Numbered from the stretch's first letter, positions 32,187 to 43,330 are shown. The stretch is DNA of 64,000 nucleotides from Mauremys mutica (GCF_020497125.1 NC_059093.1:23868486-23932485); one strand, 5' to 3'. The notes: generated by a model not told the origin, from the sequence alone. Made by a program: numbers and translations.

Positions 32187-33030
32187 TGGGATCTCTAGGG
32201 AGGGAAGCACAGGAAAAAAGAGTCTCTCCTATGGAACCCAGGAGTCCAGGCTCCCAGTCCCCCTGCTCTAGACTCCCTCCATTCCCAGAACCAGGGATAG
32301 AACCCAGGGGTCCTGGTGCCCAGCCTTCTCCCTGCTCTGACCACTAGACCCCACTCCCCTCCCAGGGTGGTGCAGGGCTCACTGGGTCGGTGTCCCAGCT
32401 CTGCTAAGGGCCTTGACTGATTTTCTCAAAGTGCTTCCTTCTGAATCCAGCACATCTGCCCCACCCTGCCTGGTCACTGCCCACCCCCGTGTGGGGGCAC
32501 CAGCACTGTGCCGGGTTGTGATGGGAAATTGGCCAAGCTGGCCCAGGAGAGATGCGTGTGTCCCTGCTGCCCCTGCTGGTGGGGCTGAGCCCTGCTCTGT
32601 GTGTGTGTGTGTGTGTTGGCTTTGCAGGATTTTGTATCCTGCAGCAAGTGACACACACATTGACGCACAAAGGGACTCACACAGTCCCAAGAACACTCAC
32701 ACACAACACACCCAGAGGGGCATGCTAGCTCCACCCCCAAAGAGAGAAACAATCACAACCCCCAGCCACACTCAGAATGACACACACACTGGAATATTCA
32801 CAATTGTGCTCAGACACGCAACCGCACACAGTTCACTCCCACTGCTCCCAACACAAGGACCTCCTGCCCCACACAGTGTGTGCCGAGGCCTGTGGAACTC
32901 ACTGCCACTGGACAGCTACCCATGAGAATGGACCTTTCCAGGAGACCAATAGACATGGCCGTGGCGACAGAGGGGGCTGGGCTCCCAGGGTCTGACCCGG
33001 GCTGAGACTGGTTCTGCCCTAGAGGGGTCT

Positions 33031-33048
33031 ATCCAGCAGGGGGCAGCG
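33031..33048 (+). promoter_or_regulatory. CTCF-like motif (right arm)
   Basis: ATCCAGCAGGGGGCAGCG is identical to the minus-strand motif at 14827-14843. The two point away from each other across the spacer. Confidence 0.6.
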
Positions 33049-33229
33049 TGACCCACACACAAACCCACCAGAAGCACCTTTCTTAGTGGGTCTCCCAGGC
33101 CATCCCCCACCCTGCCCCGGGTTGGGTAACAAAGGGGCAGTATGAGACTCTGGGCCGTGTCGCAACCCGGCCCCAGCCCCTCGCTCCCACAAGCTGACGA
33201 GCTGGGTAACTGCCGAGGGATTGCACAAG

Positions 33230-34150
33230 AGAGAGTCAGAGCCAGGGAGAGAACCCAGGAGTCCTGGCTCCCCCCTGACACACACTGTAACCACTGGACC
33301 CCACTCCCCTCCCAGGGCTGGAGATAGAACCCAGGAATTCTGACCACCAACCCTCACCCCCACCCCTGCTCTGATCACCAGACCCCACACTCCCCTTTTA
33401 GATTTTAGTCTTGCTGCCCCTTCTATCCACCCACCCCACCTGTCCATCCCTTTGCTGCAGGTTTCTGGGGTTTCACCCCTGCTCTGCATTCCCCCAGTGC
33501 AGCCCAAGGCTTTTCCTCCCCCCAATCACACATCCTCTCCCCTCTCATGCTGGATCATCTGCTTGGCCCCCCACTCCCTCTCGGGGCGCGCTGTGCGGTG
33601 TGGCTGGGGATTGTGCAATGGCCCAGCACCAGGCAATGCAGAACGGACACCACATGCCCTGCCCTGCCTCACCTGAGCTGCTCTCCAGGTGCATCAGAGC
33701 CCAGTGCCCTGCACCTTGGCACTCCTGCCCCACAGGGGGTGAGCTGCAGCCCCTGCCACACTGCGCAGAGGGGAGAAGGGTCAGGCCAGCCAGCCCTTGT
33801 AAGATGGGGAAATCACTACCGGGGTCAATGGTAGGGGGGCTGTTACATACAGAGAAACAGTTGTTGCGCCGGCAGAGGGCAGCAGAGCATGCACACACAC
33901 ACACACACACAATTGCAAACATACACAAACATCTGCACAAATCCAGCCAACATCAACACAACTGCTAACAGATGCAAACACATGCACAAATCCAGCCACA
34001 TGAACACACACACTTGCACAGCCACAAACACCGAGGGATTGCACAAGACACACAAAACCCACACACAAAACCCTTGCCCAAAACCACATGCAGAAATCAA
34101 TCAATCAATACACACACACACAATCCCCATTCTATGCACACACCTTGGGT
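33230..34150. repeat. MIR-tail-like units and CA-rich tract (right arm)
   Basis: 33230-33400 repeats CCCAGGAGTCCTGGCTC and CACTGGACCCCACTCCCC. 33890-34130 is CA-rich with (CA)n. Both mirror left-arm arrays. No gene. Confidence 0.7.
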
Positions 34151-34408
34151 CAGTGTGACACTGAATACTTCAATTGGATGGGGGGGGCCCAGTACCATGA
34201 CTATTCCCTGCCCCCCAGGGCTTGCAGGGGCAGATTGGGGGCACAGGGGGCACAATCCAGTGCCAGCCAAGGGGTGCGGGGTTAAATGTGGGGATGGGAC
34301 CGTCATTTCTGCACCACCTGGTTCCTGGCACAGGCTCCTTCCAGGATTTGCATTTCTTGGTAATTTTCACCCCATCATCACTTCCTGCCCAGCCCTCTCC
34401 TGCTGTGT

Positions 34409-34835
34409 GTCGAAGAAAAACTTAGTTCTCGCTTTTTGTTTGGGTGCAGCAAAATCAAATACTTTATTATTTTCTCCAGTAATTACAATGGAGGGAGAGA
34501 GTGCCATAAGACACAGGGTCCTGGACAGGTCTCTCAACTGGTAAACAATTACATCAAGCCTTTATACCTTTGTTACAGACAATTTCTAGCAATCATGGAG
34601 ACAGTAAAAAGCAACAAATACATTTTGTTTATACATAAGCTTTTCTGCTATCTTACTAGAAAAAGCAAGACTGCATATTGCAAGGTCGTAATAACTTTCA
34701 CACAGTTCACTCTGTCTTACATTATCTTGCTTCTACAAATCCCACGTCATTAGGGTCACAGCTAGCCTAACTCATGCTAACTAACATTCATTAAGATCTC
34801 TTCAAATCCTTGTTAATTATTTACTGGCTTCCACA
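34409..34835 (-). mobile_element. solo LTR of an endogenous retrovirus-like element
   Basis: This 427 bp block starts TGTCGAAG and ends CTTCCACA, flanked by a 4-bp duplication TGTG (34405-34408 and 34836-34839). Read on the minus strand it has a TATA-like GTATAAAGG and, near its end, AATAAA (ATAATAAAGTATTT), so it lies in minus orientation. The left arm at about 13440-13455 shows the undisturbed site (CCTGCTGTGCAAGG on the minus strand). No internal genes remain. A 4-bp duplication suits gamma-type retroviral integration, an inference. Confidence 0.88.
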
Positions 34836-35044
34836 TGTGCAAGATGGTTCAGGGGGTATGGGAAGAACCCAGAAGTCCTGGCTCCCAGCCTCACCTGTGC
34901 TAACGTACGAGACTCCACTCTAACCCCAGTGCTGGGACTGGAACCTAGGAGTCCTGACACCCATCTTCCTTTCCTCTAACCGCTAGACCCCACTCCTGCC
35001 CTTTTGGGGAGCCAGGACTCCTGGGTTCTGTCCCCAACTCTGGG

Positions 35045-35335
35045 AGCAGAGTGGGGTCTAGTGGTTAGACCAGGAGGAGCCAGGACTCCTGGGTTCTACT
35101 CTCAGTGCTGCTGTGTGATACTGGGCCTCTATTTCTCCTCCCACTTTTTGGGTGTGGAGCCTGTAAACTCTCTGGGGCGTGGCCTGTCTCTCACTGTGTC
35201 TGGGCAGTGCCTGGCCCAAAGGGGTCTGATCTCAGCTGGGGCAGGGACTGTCTCTGTGTCTGTGCAGCCCCCGGCACAACAGGGGCCTTGATTCTGCCCC
35301 GGTCTCTGTAGGTGCTGCTCTTGTACAGATAAATA
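35045..35335 (-). mobile_element. MIR-like core SINE copy (right arm)
   Basis: Mirror of 12975-13235, with CTCTGGGGCGTGG, GCAGTGCCTGGCCC and GGGGCAGGGACTGTCTC read on the plus strand. Confidence 0.7.
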
Positions 35336-35339
35336 GTCA

Positions 35340-36992
35340 TGATACTAGAAGCTGTGGCAGTGCGTGAGTGCACCAGCATTGCCGTGCAAGGGCTAAATGT
35401 GATTCTTATCCTTGTGACACACACACCCCCGTGCGCCCTTTCTCCCTCCCCCCCCGCCAGCTCCCTGATTCTCCACCCTGAGCCCCTTGTGCCGCTGCCC
35501 TTGTCAACGGCAGCGCAGAAAGCCCTAGTGCCAAAAGAAGATGAGGGGGGAAAGCTTTGCAAAAATCGGTCACACCAATAGGAAACCAGCCCCAGCAGTT
35601 TGTGACTTCACTTCCCAAAATTAGACACACACACACACACAAAACCCTGCTCCCTTTGCCAATGCACCACCTCACCTCGTCCAGGAAGGTCTAGGTGGGG
35701 AGCTCAGTGTGGGAGCGGCGATGGACGGCAGCATCAAGGTAGGTTCTGGAGATGGTCCTCCAGGTACGGGCGTCTCTGCTCCAACTGGCACTGGGCTCAC
35801 GCTGGGCTGCGTTCAGTTCCTCGCTCTGGTGTGCGCCCCGGCTCCACAAACGCCCCCGCCTCCTGCTCTTTCCTTCTGGTACAAAAAATATCCTCTTCCT
35901 TCGCCCCAGAGAGAGACACCCACGGTGTTGTTCAGCACACGCCTTCCCCCCAGCTTCCCCCCCATTCCCAGGAGCATGCGGGAAGAGGGTCGGGATTGGG
36001 GAGAGCCCGTGTCCCGAGGGCAGGGTATGGGGGGGCTTGTCCCCTCCTCAGAGCATGGAGCTGCCAGTAGGCACCTATGGATGGTCCCCCCAAGCAGGGC
36101 CAGGATGGAAATGGGAGGCCTGTGCCCCCACATGGAGAATCTGGGGTGCAACCTTACTTAACGGGTCAGTCTGTCCTTTCTCTGACTCTCCCATTCCAGC
36201 TTCAACTAGCGCTTGTGGTTCATTCGTTCTTTTTCATTCCTTTCCTTCTCTAGCTTGTATGTTCTTGCTTTCTTTTTTCCCCTCTACCTTTCATGCTCTT
36301 GCTTTCTTTCCTTCTTTTTCTAATGTTTTTTTCTCTCCCTTTATTTCTTTCTCTGCCTTTCACGTTCTTTTCGCTTGCTCTCTCACAAGTTATTTTTTTC
36401 ACTCGCTCTTTTTCCTCGCTCCCTTCCGAGCCAAGCAGGTTCTCCACACACATTTTGACAGGTTTTCCTCCTGATCAGCAAGTGGATTAGGCACATCTTC
36501 AGTGGGGGTTTGCCAGTCCAGGGAGCAGGCTGGCCGGGTGTCTTCATGGCCATCTGCTGTCCATGCATAAGCATGGTCCTCTCCTCCTCTGACCCTGACC
36601 TCGGTTGCTCTGTAGCTTTTAAGCCTTCCCTTGGAGCTGTCAGCACCAGCTGCCTCTGCTGTAGGTGCCCAGAGGAGGAGAGGTGCTGGGCTCCAGCCTG
36701 GGACTCTGCCTCCCTCCTGCCTATCAAACCTGGCCCTGGCACTGCTTTCTTCAAGAACCATGTGGGCAAGAGGACAAGCACAGCAGCAAGCACAAAGGCC
36801 AAACGTGAAGCAGCAAGAATCCCCACCACCAGGTCAAACCACAGGACTCAGCAACCAGGGTAGCAAGTTCTAGAGCCCCAACCCATTCTGGCCAATGACC
36901 TGGCCCCAGTGGGCAAGTCACCCAGCAGGAGCAGAAAGATTCACTCTTGCACAGCTGGAGACAGGGAATTTGAGCTCCAGAGTTTTACCACA
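35340..36992. other. right-arm sequence without recognised gene
   Basis: It mirrors 11405-12950. It holds a short (CA)n run (35627), a pyrimidine-rich tract (36230-36420) and, at 35721-35738, an ATG-initiated 18-base frame before a GTAGGT donor. The left-arm copy of that frame has ACG instead of ATG. Confidence 0.45.
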
Positions 36993-37064
36993 CAGTCCCA
37001 CAGAGATTTGAACTCAGATTGCAGGATTCAAAGTCCTGAGGGCTGCCCGTTACACCATGGGACC
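36993..37064 (-). tRNA. tRNA-Gln (TTG), right arm
   Basis: The minus strand gives acceptor GGTCCCA/TGGGACT (one G-T), anticodon stem CAGGA/TCCTG, loop CTTTGAA (TTG) and T arm CTGAG-TTCAAAT-CTCTG. The D stem has one mismatch, as in the CTA copy at 5758. It is the mirror partner of the decayed copy at 11334. No close T-run terminator. Confidence 0.82.
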
Positions 37065-37898
37065 AGCACTATGTAGGGGGCAGACATTGGGAACAAGGGG
37101 CCTGTCACCTAGAGCATGTGGCCACTGCCAGAGCAAGTGTCCAGCCCGTGGTGGTGTCCCTGCAGCACAGCCAGGGCCTGGGGAGGAGGCCTGGGACATG
37201 TGAGGGAGAGACTGTGACCTGCCCTGACCCTCCAGAGACGCTGATTGTGATCTCCCTGCACCACAGAACAGGGTGACGTGTTTTCCTTTCCCATCTTTCC
37301 TTGTGTTTTACATTGATTGCTGGGTAATAAATGGTGTTTGCTTGAAGCACATGCAATGAGGAGTGGGTCAGGGAAGTGCCCAGAGTGGGGACACTGTAGC
37401 CCTTTTCAAGTGATCATGACAAGATTGGGGGGGGTCAAGCCCCCCAGGATTCCTGGGCCCAGCCTTGTTGGGGTTACGAGGTCTCTGCCACACAGGAGAG
37501 TAGAAAGAGCGTCCTTGGGGTCAGGCAGCCTCTGGGTAAGGGGGTGGGGACTCAGATCCTTCCGCCGGCCAATTCCACCGGGGTCATGTAAAAGCCAGGG
37601 AAGTTCCCGACAATAGCCAGACCAGACTCTCCTTACACTTGCCCTCTGTCCTCATTGCTTCTCTCTCTCCCCAACCCACCTCTGCTGCTCTCCCTCTGGG
37701 CTTTCTCGGCACCTGGCCCCACAGCGCTTCGTGGCAGCCAGAGACTGTGCTTTCTACACCTGTTCCTGTGGATGTGGCCTCTCTCCTGATTACTAAGGAA
37801 AGGAACCTTTCCAGGAAATGGCCACAGCTTCTGGGAATCCGAATGTGGCTGTGAACAGAATTTGGGTCCTGGCACACAAGGCAACTTGAAAAGCTAAG

Positions 37899-37971
37899 CA
37901 CCCACACAGGGGCTTGAACCCTGGACCCTCAGATTAAGAGCCTGATGCTTTACCAACTGAGCTACCTGGGC
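37899..37971 (-). tRNA. tRNA-Lys (anticodon CTT), right arm
   Basis: Mirror partner of 9795-9867. Acceptor GCCCAGG pairs with TGTGGGT (one mismatch), box A is TAGCTCAGTTGGTAAAG, anticodon loop CTCTTAA (CTT) lies between TCAGG and TCTGA, and the T arm is CAGGG-TTCAAGC-CCCTG. A TTTT terminator follows on the minus strand (AAAA at 37889-37892). Confidence 0.9.
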
Positions 37972-38322
37972 TTTTGGAGACCTTCTTAACCATTCACCAC
38001 AAGAACGAGCAGGCAGGCAAAAGAGTGGCACAAAAAGTCCCCGGAACCCCTCCTCTTTTTCTGCACAGCCACTGCCTGTCAGCAGGATTCCTCCTCCTCC
38101 TCAGTGAGCACCTAGACAGCGAGTCCATCTGCTGCACCCCAGTTCCCCATGCCTGAGCCTCCCTACCAAAGTCCCGTACCTGGCTCCAGAAAATTAAGTC
38201 TCACGTCTCGCTGGGAACTCGACTTCTTGTGCCCTGAGAGTCTCGCCCCCCTTCAGTAGATGACCCAAGAAACACAGTGTCCACCTTTTCCAAAGAAGTG
38301 CGTGAAGTAGCTTTGCTCCTGT

Positions 38323-38395
38323 GTCTACATGGTCTAATGGATAAAGTATGTGACTTGGGATCAAGTGATTGAGGGTTCAAGTTACTTTATGGTTG
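38323..38395 (+). pseudogene. Arg-type tRNA pseudogene (anticodon position TGG)
   Basis: Positional mirror of 9352-9424. The body keeps TGGTCTAATGGATAA and GATTGAGGGTTCAAG, but the anticodon stem TGTGA/TCAAG, the acceptor GTCTACA/TATGGTT and the T stem all have mismatches. The loop CTTGGGA puts TGG at the anticodon position. Almost certainly inactive. Confidence 0.6.
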
Positions 38396-40636
38396 TATTG
38401 CTGCAGTTTTACCTTCGTGCTGAAAGTCCTGCTCCCTTCAGGGCTGGAACCTCTTCTTGGCCTCTCAGGCCAATTCTCTGCCTTCAGCTAGAGCCCTGGG
38501 AAGGAGTTGGGGGTGGGCGCCACAAAGGCTGGGGCATGAGCCCCATGTGCTTCCAGTCTCGCCTTTGCCATTCCTGACTTGCCAAAGAAAACGGACGGCT
38601 GCCCGGGCAAGCGTGTGGAGCAGTTTCCCTCTGTCCCTGTGCTTGAGGGAGTTGCTACATAGCGCCTTGGGAGCCTGGGTGTTTCTCCGGTTCTCATCAG
38701 TTGGGGAAAAACCTCTTGGGGTAAAATCTCCTGCCCCACTGCAAAACTCAGCACCATGAGTGGGAACGGTCAGAGGCCCCACCATGGGGGCTGGCCCTGC
38801 TTTCCTACCATCTTCTGATGTTGGCCACAGAGCTTCAGCAGCCGCCTTGAATGCTGGTCTGTGGGTGGCCTTCAGTGGGGGTTTGGCATTGCAGGGAGCA
38901 GGCTGGCCCGGTGTCTTTGTGCCTGTCTGCTGGCCACGCATAGGCATGGTCCTGCCCTCGTCTAGCCCCGCCCTCAGTTGCTCTGTGGCTTTTAAGTCTT
39001 CCCTCAGAGCTGTCAGCACCAGCCGCCTCTGCTCTAGGTGCCCAGAGGAGGAGAGGTGTGTTGGGTCCAGCCTGGGACTCTGCCTCCCTCCTGCCTAGCA
39101 AGCCTGGCCCTGGCTCTGCTTTCTTCAAGTGCCATGTGAGCAAAAGAAAAAGTGTGGCCACAAGCTCCAAACTTGTGGGCATCAGGTGAAGCAGTGAGAA
39201 TCCCAACCACCAGTCAGCCACAGCCACTTCCAGACCCCCACCAAAGACCTGGTTCTGGCGGGGAAGGAGTCACCCAGCAGGAGGGAAATGATTCACTCTT
39301 ATATAGCTGGAGACAGGAAAGCACTTTGAGCACCAGATCTTTACCACCAGCTAACACCTGGTGGTGGAAGGATATTGGGGGCCAGTGGCACGGGGAGGAA
39401 GTTGAGCTGGACCCTGAGCTAGGCTAGACCCTGGCGGTGAGAGTCTGGCCACCACCTGCCACCCCACTCTGTTGTCCTGGCTTCCCCCACTGGGTGTCAT
39501 TTCAGGAGGGACGTGGGGCTTCTGCCTCCCTTCCCCGATTTTCACACCGCAGAGGAGTGCGAACAGGAAAACCAACGGCTGCTCCACACCCCCACCGGAG
39601 GAACCCGACGCCCATAGCTGTGGGGAGTAAGAAGTGGCTGTTGGCTGACAGGGCCTGTCCCCGAGGAGCTGGAACAGCAGCTGCCGCCTCCCTCTCAGCT
39701 CCAGGCTGTGGGAAATGCTCATTGCCTGGCTGCATGGGCGGATGCTGCTCCGTGCTCTGGAGAGCGTCTGTATTGCTCTGTTAACCCCCCGTCTTCACTG
39801 AGCCAGTCTGGTAAGGTCCCAAGTGCCCCCTCCGGCCTGGCAGCTGAGAGTCTGTGCAGACATCAGCCCCCCTGCCAGCCCCACAGGCAGCAGCAGCGCC
39901 AGCCCCCCCAGCAGCACAGGGGCACTCAATGCACTTCCTGTGGGGAAATGGCTCCTTGGCATCCAGCTGCTAGAGTGAGAGCCAGGAGAGAGCAGTGTCT
40001 GGCTCACCCTGGGGGAGAGAAGAGACCTGGTGAGTGCGGATCTCCCTCAGCCTCCCCCGCAAGGCTGGTCAGTTGTATTGTCACTGTGATAGTCGGTGCT
40101 TCCCTTCAGGGCCGGCCCTAGAGGGATCCGGGGTCTGAGACAAATCCCCCCTTTTCTGCAACAGGCCCTGCCCCCACCCCCAAGTCCCATCTCTTCCTCT
40201 CCCTACACACCACTGAACAGCTTATCACTGGCAGGGGGCAGGTGCTGAAGGGGACCAGCAGGAGCTTCTCCACAAGGCCCATAGCAGGGGGAAAGCTGGC
40301 TGCCAGTGGGTGCTGAGCACCTTCTCCCCCCCCACCCCTTGTTGTTTCTGCAGCCCCGTAGCTCCCATGGAGTCGCTGACTTGGCTCCTTTCACACTCTA
40401 GAGAGAGGAGCAGAACCAGGGCTGTGGCTGATCTATGGGGCACCAGGTGAGTGGCAGAGGCTTCAGGCGCTGAGAGTTTGCCTGACCCCTCAGGGACACA
40501 GTGTGAGGTGGTGTCCCAGGCATCTCTATGAAAAGAGCAGAACAGGATTTACTTGGGGTGGGGAGAAAATTGAGAGTGTCTCAGGGGGTTGTACAGAGGT
40601 ATTGCCCGGGTGAGGGACTGGCTAAAACACAGGCCT
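38396..40636. other. right-arm sequence without recognised gene
   Basis: 38450-39340 mirrors 8390-9270. 39350-39620 is a direct copy of 2380-2660. 39545-40630 mirrors 7095-8225. The mirrored place of tRNA-Phe is lost at the junction near 39350. Open frames are shadows. Confidence 0.5.
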
Positions 40637-40718
40637 CGCTGTGAGCAGGATTTGAACCTGCGCAGGGGAACCCTATTAGATTTCGACTCCAACGCCTTAA
40701 CCACTCGGCCATCACAGC
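40637..40718 (-). tRNA. tRNA-Ser (anticodon CGA)
   Basis: It decodes UCG. The minus strand has a perfect acceptor GCTGTGA/TCACAGC, box A TGGCCGAGTGG, anticodon stem TTGGA/TCTAA with loop GTCGAAA (CGA), the class II variable arm AGGGTTCCCCTGC, and T arm GCAGG-TTCAAAT-CCTGC. TTTT follows on the minus strand (AAAA at 40624-40627). Its mirror at 7012 reads TGA, so the pair diverged in codon specificity while remaining Ser. Confidence 0.93.
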
Positions 40719-40952
40719 TGTGAGCACACAACTTCCCCAGTGCCAGAGAAAATGGTAAAGAATCCCAATGTCCAGGCGTGAAGTCATCTGAACTACAGAA
40801 TTCCCACCGCAAACCTGGCTCCCAAAGCACAGGGGGATTGGGGGTTTGTTCTCTTTGCTTAGCCATGTGCAGTCGCACAGAGAGCGCGTTTAACAGTCTC
40901 CCCTCCCACAGAGTGGGAAGGGGAAATGATTCTCAACTTGAAGCCTGAGGTA

Positions 40953-41055
40953 GGGTGACCAGACGTCCCGATTTTATCAGGAATGTCCCGATATTTGCTT
41001 GTTTGTCCCGCGTCCCGACCGATGTTTGGTCGGGACACTGGACAAACAAACAATT
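40953..41055. mobile_element. GGGTGACCAGA-type TIR element fragment with extra palindrome
   Basis: Starts TA-GGGTGACCAGACGTCCCG, the mirror of 6735-6775, and continues with a CCCGACC/GGTCGGG palindrome (41010-41037) not seen in the short copies. This is the outer edge of the right arm. Confidence 0.6.
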
Positions 41056-41128
41056 GTGCCCTCTGCTCCGGCACACAGGCAGAGCCCGGAGGGACACTCA
41101 CCCCCCCGACTCCGCCCCCTCCTTCCCC

Positions 41129-41290
41129 CATTGCATCCCTCCCCAAATCCCCGCCCTGGCCCTGCCTCCAGCCTCACCCCCTCACTGCCCCATTGGATCC
41201 CTCCCCAAATCCCCGCCCTGGCCCTGCCCCCAGCCCCACCCCCTCACTGCCCCATTGGATCCCACCCCAAATCCCCGCCCTGGCCCTGCC
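41129..41290. repeat. tandem repeat, 62-bp unit, about 2.6 copies
   Basis: Units begin CATTG(C/G)ATCCC and contain CCCAAATCCCCGCCCTGGCC. Noncoding. Confidence 0.9.
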
Positions 41291-41429
41291 TCTTCCCCAA
41301 GCACGTGGCATCCTCCTCCCTCCCAGGTCTGCACACGGGCCATGGCCATGGCCGGGAGCGCAGCATGGAGGCTGCTCCAGTCCTGGAGCCTGCGGGGCAG
41401 TGCAGTGGGGTTGGGGGCAGTGCGGTGTA

Positions 41430-41679
41430 GAAAGCGCAGTCTCTGGCCCCCAGGAAGTGCTGTGGGGCCAGGTGCTGAGAAAGCCCCCAGAGGGGGAGCA
41501 GCAGAGATGGGGGGAAGGGAGAGAGAGAAGCAATGACAACAGAGGGCAAGTGTACAGGGGGCATCTGGTCTGGCTATTGGGACAAACTTCCCTGGTTTAT
41601 ACAGGACCCTGGTGGAATTGGCTGTAGAAAGAATCTGATTCCCCACCCCCTTACCCAGAGGCTGCCTGACCTCGAGGAC
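41430..41679. repeat. copy of left-arm segment 10030-10250 (direct)
   Basis: It shares CAGTCTCTGGC...CCAGGAAG, AGGGGGAGCAGCAGAGATG and TTACCCAGAGGCTGCCTGAC with the left arm, in the same orientation. A third relative is at 37520-37740 inverted. It is cut by the LTR starting at 41680. Confidence 0.8.
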
Positions 41680-42621
41680 TGTTAGGATACAGAGATTCAG
41701 GCCCGTCTGCAAAGGCCTGTACTTTAAGAATTTAGGTGTATTTTTATCACTTAGCTAGTTATAAAGATATAAAAGAAAGAATAAAAAATCACTGTCTGTC
41801 TGTGTAATGGCCTTCTCTTACTGTGACAGTCTGAGGCCTGGTCCTTCGGCTAAGCAGCAAAGGCAGCCATAAGCTGGGAAGTGTATGGTCACATTCACAT
41901 GTTCCAAACTAGTCACATTGAAATAAGGTGCTATTGGGCTTTTAGGAATACAATCCTGTCCTGATATTCCTATCACCTCCAGAGAAAGGGAAACTTAGTT
42001 TGGTAGCATCCTGTCTGGCAAGAACTCACTTATCAATAGACACAGCTGGAAAACCCTTATGTCCGTATAGATGTAGTTGTGAAATCCTCCCTTCTGTATT
42101 GTTTTGTATGTTTATTTGCATGGTCTCTGTCCAGTTCTGTGATTGTTTCTGTCTGCTGTATAATTAATTTTGTTGGGTGTTAACCAATGAAGGTGGTGGA
42201 ATACAATTGGTTAAATAACCATGTTACAGTATATTAGGATTGGTTAGTTAAATTTCAGTAAAATGATTGGTTAAGGAATAGCTAAGCAAAACTCAGGTTT
42301 TACTATATAGTCTGCAGTCAATCAGGAAGGCGGGAGGCGGGGGAATGGGAACAGGGACTGGGGATGAGGGAGTTGGGATCATGTTTTGCTACAGGGGGAA
42401 ATGGGAACAGGGGATGGGAACAGAAACAGGGACACAGACAAGGCTCTTTGGTGTCAGAGCTGAAAAGGGAACACTAAGGAAGGAAACTGGAATCATTGCT
42501 TGCTGGATGTTTACCCCAATAAACATCGAATTGTTTGCGCCTTTGGACTTCGGGTATTGTTGCTCTGGTCATGCGAGAAGGACCAGGGAAGTGAGAGGGT
42601 GAAGGAATAAGCCCTCTAACA
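41680..42621 (+). mobile_element. solo LTR, about 940 bp
   Basis: It begins TGTTAG and ends CTAACA, inverted termini. The U3-like part has four ATTGGTTA/CCAAT words (42183-42280), a TATA-like ACTATATAG (42302), a GGGAACAGGGA-rich stretch, and AATAAA at 42519-42524, all in plus orientation. No internal region follows. Target duplications are not clear, possibly decayed. I read it as a retrovirus-like LTR, noncoding. Confidence 0.72.
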
Positions 42622-43330
42622 CTGTCATTTGTTGCTCTAGGTTCCATTCACATCCCACTCCTGACACAATCACTGTCTTCTGTCTGACGAAATAGCCTAA
42701 TTTAAACCTCTCCTGTAACATTACATCACCAACTGTTTAGCATTTGTATGAAAGAAGTTGGAGGGAATTCAAACATCTTCAAATGGCAAAACTTTTCCCC
42801 CGGTCTGGTCAGTGAACCCTATGGTGAGAAACTTTCTGTGCATTTCAGTTTCTTGTATTGTTGGATGGGGCCTGAGGTGCTGAAAGGGAAATGTCCATGG
42901 CAAACTTGGACATCACTGTTGTCCGAAAAAAGGCAGGTGTTAGACACAATCGCTTCTCGTATTCCTGTGGAATCCGAGTCTAGCTGAAGAATTTCTGTCT
43001 ATCCTAGAGAGAATCATTCCATTGTAAATACAAATGCAATGAGATCTTCAGGTCGAGTCAGCGCCTTTTAAAAATATTTACTGAGAAAAAAGCCATTCTT
43101 TGCCTTGATGATAAGGACAAGAAGCCCGCTTTGCCTTTCCATTTCAAATGTGAAATGAATGGAGATTTTCATTGAAAAACTTCTGGTTTTTAGGGGGAAT
43201 TGAACCCAGGCCATGGCTGTTAAAACACCAAAACCTATTGCTTAAAGCACCAGGGAGGGCTGTTTTTTTCTGACAGCCAGTGTTGTTTTTCTCAGCCTCC
43301 TACTTCGCCAATGTCAGACTCTGAGTGCAG
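42622..43330. other. no gene recognised
   Basis: AT-rich unique-looking sequence. A possible highly decayed tRNA-like B box (minus, about 43205) is listed among rejected items. Confidence 0.4.

Larger units (their letters stand above)
30812..40997 (-). repeat. right arm of large inverted duplication
   Basis: It is the reverse-complement counterpart of 6728-18103. Private features are a solo LTR (34409-34835) and a segment at 39350-39620 that is a direct copy of 2380-2660 and occupies the place where the left arm has tRNA-Phe. It lacks the left-arm LTR and the 10700-11325 insertion. Confidence 0.9.

Noticed and set aside
41680..42621. Considered as a full provirus
   Set aside because: Only one LTR is present and no gag, pol or env-like frame follows within 10 kb.
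43195..43262. Possible minus-strand tRNA with B box GGTTCAATTCC and an apparent TTA anticodon
   Set aside because: T and acceptor stems do not pair and the D arm is not recognisable; too degenerate to call, and the ochre-reading anticodon would be an artefact of alignment choice.
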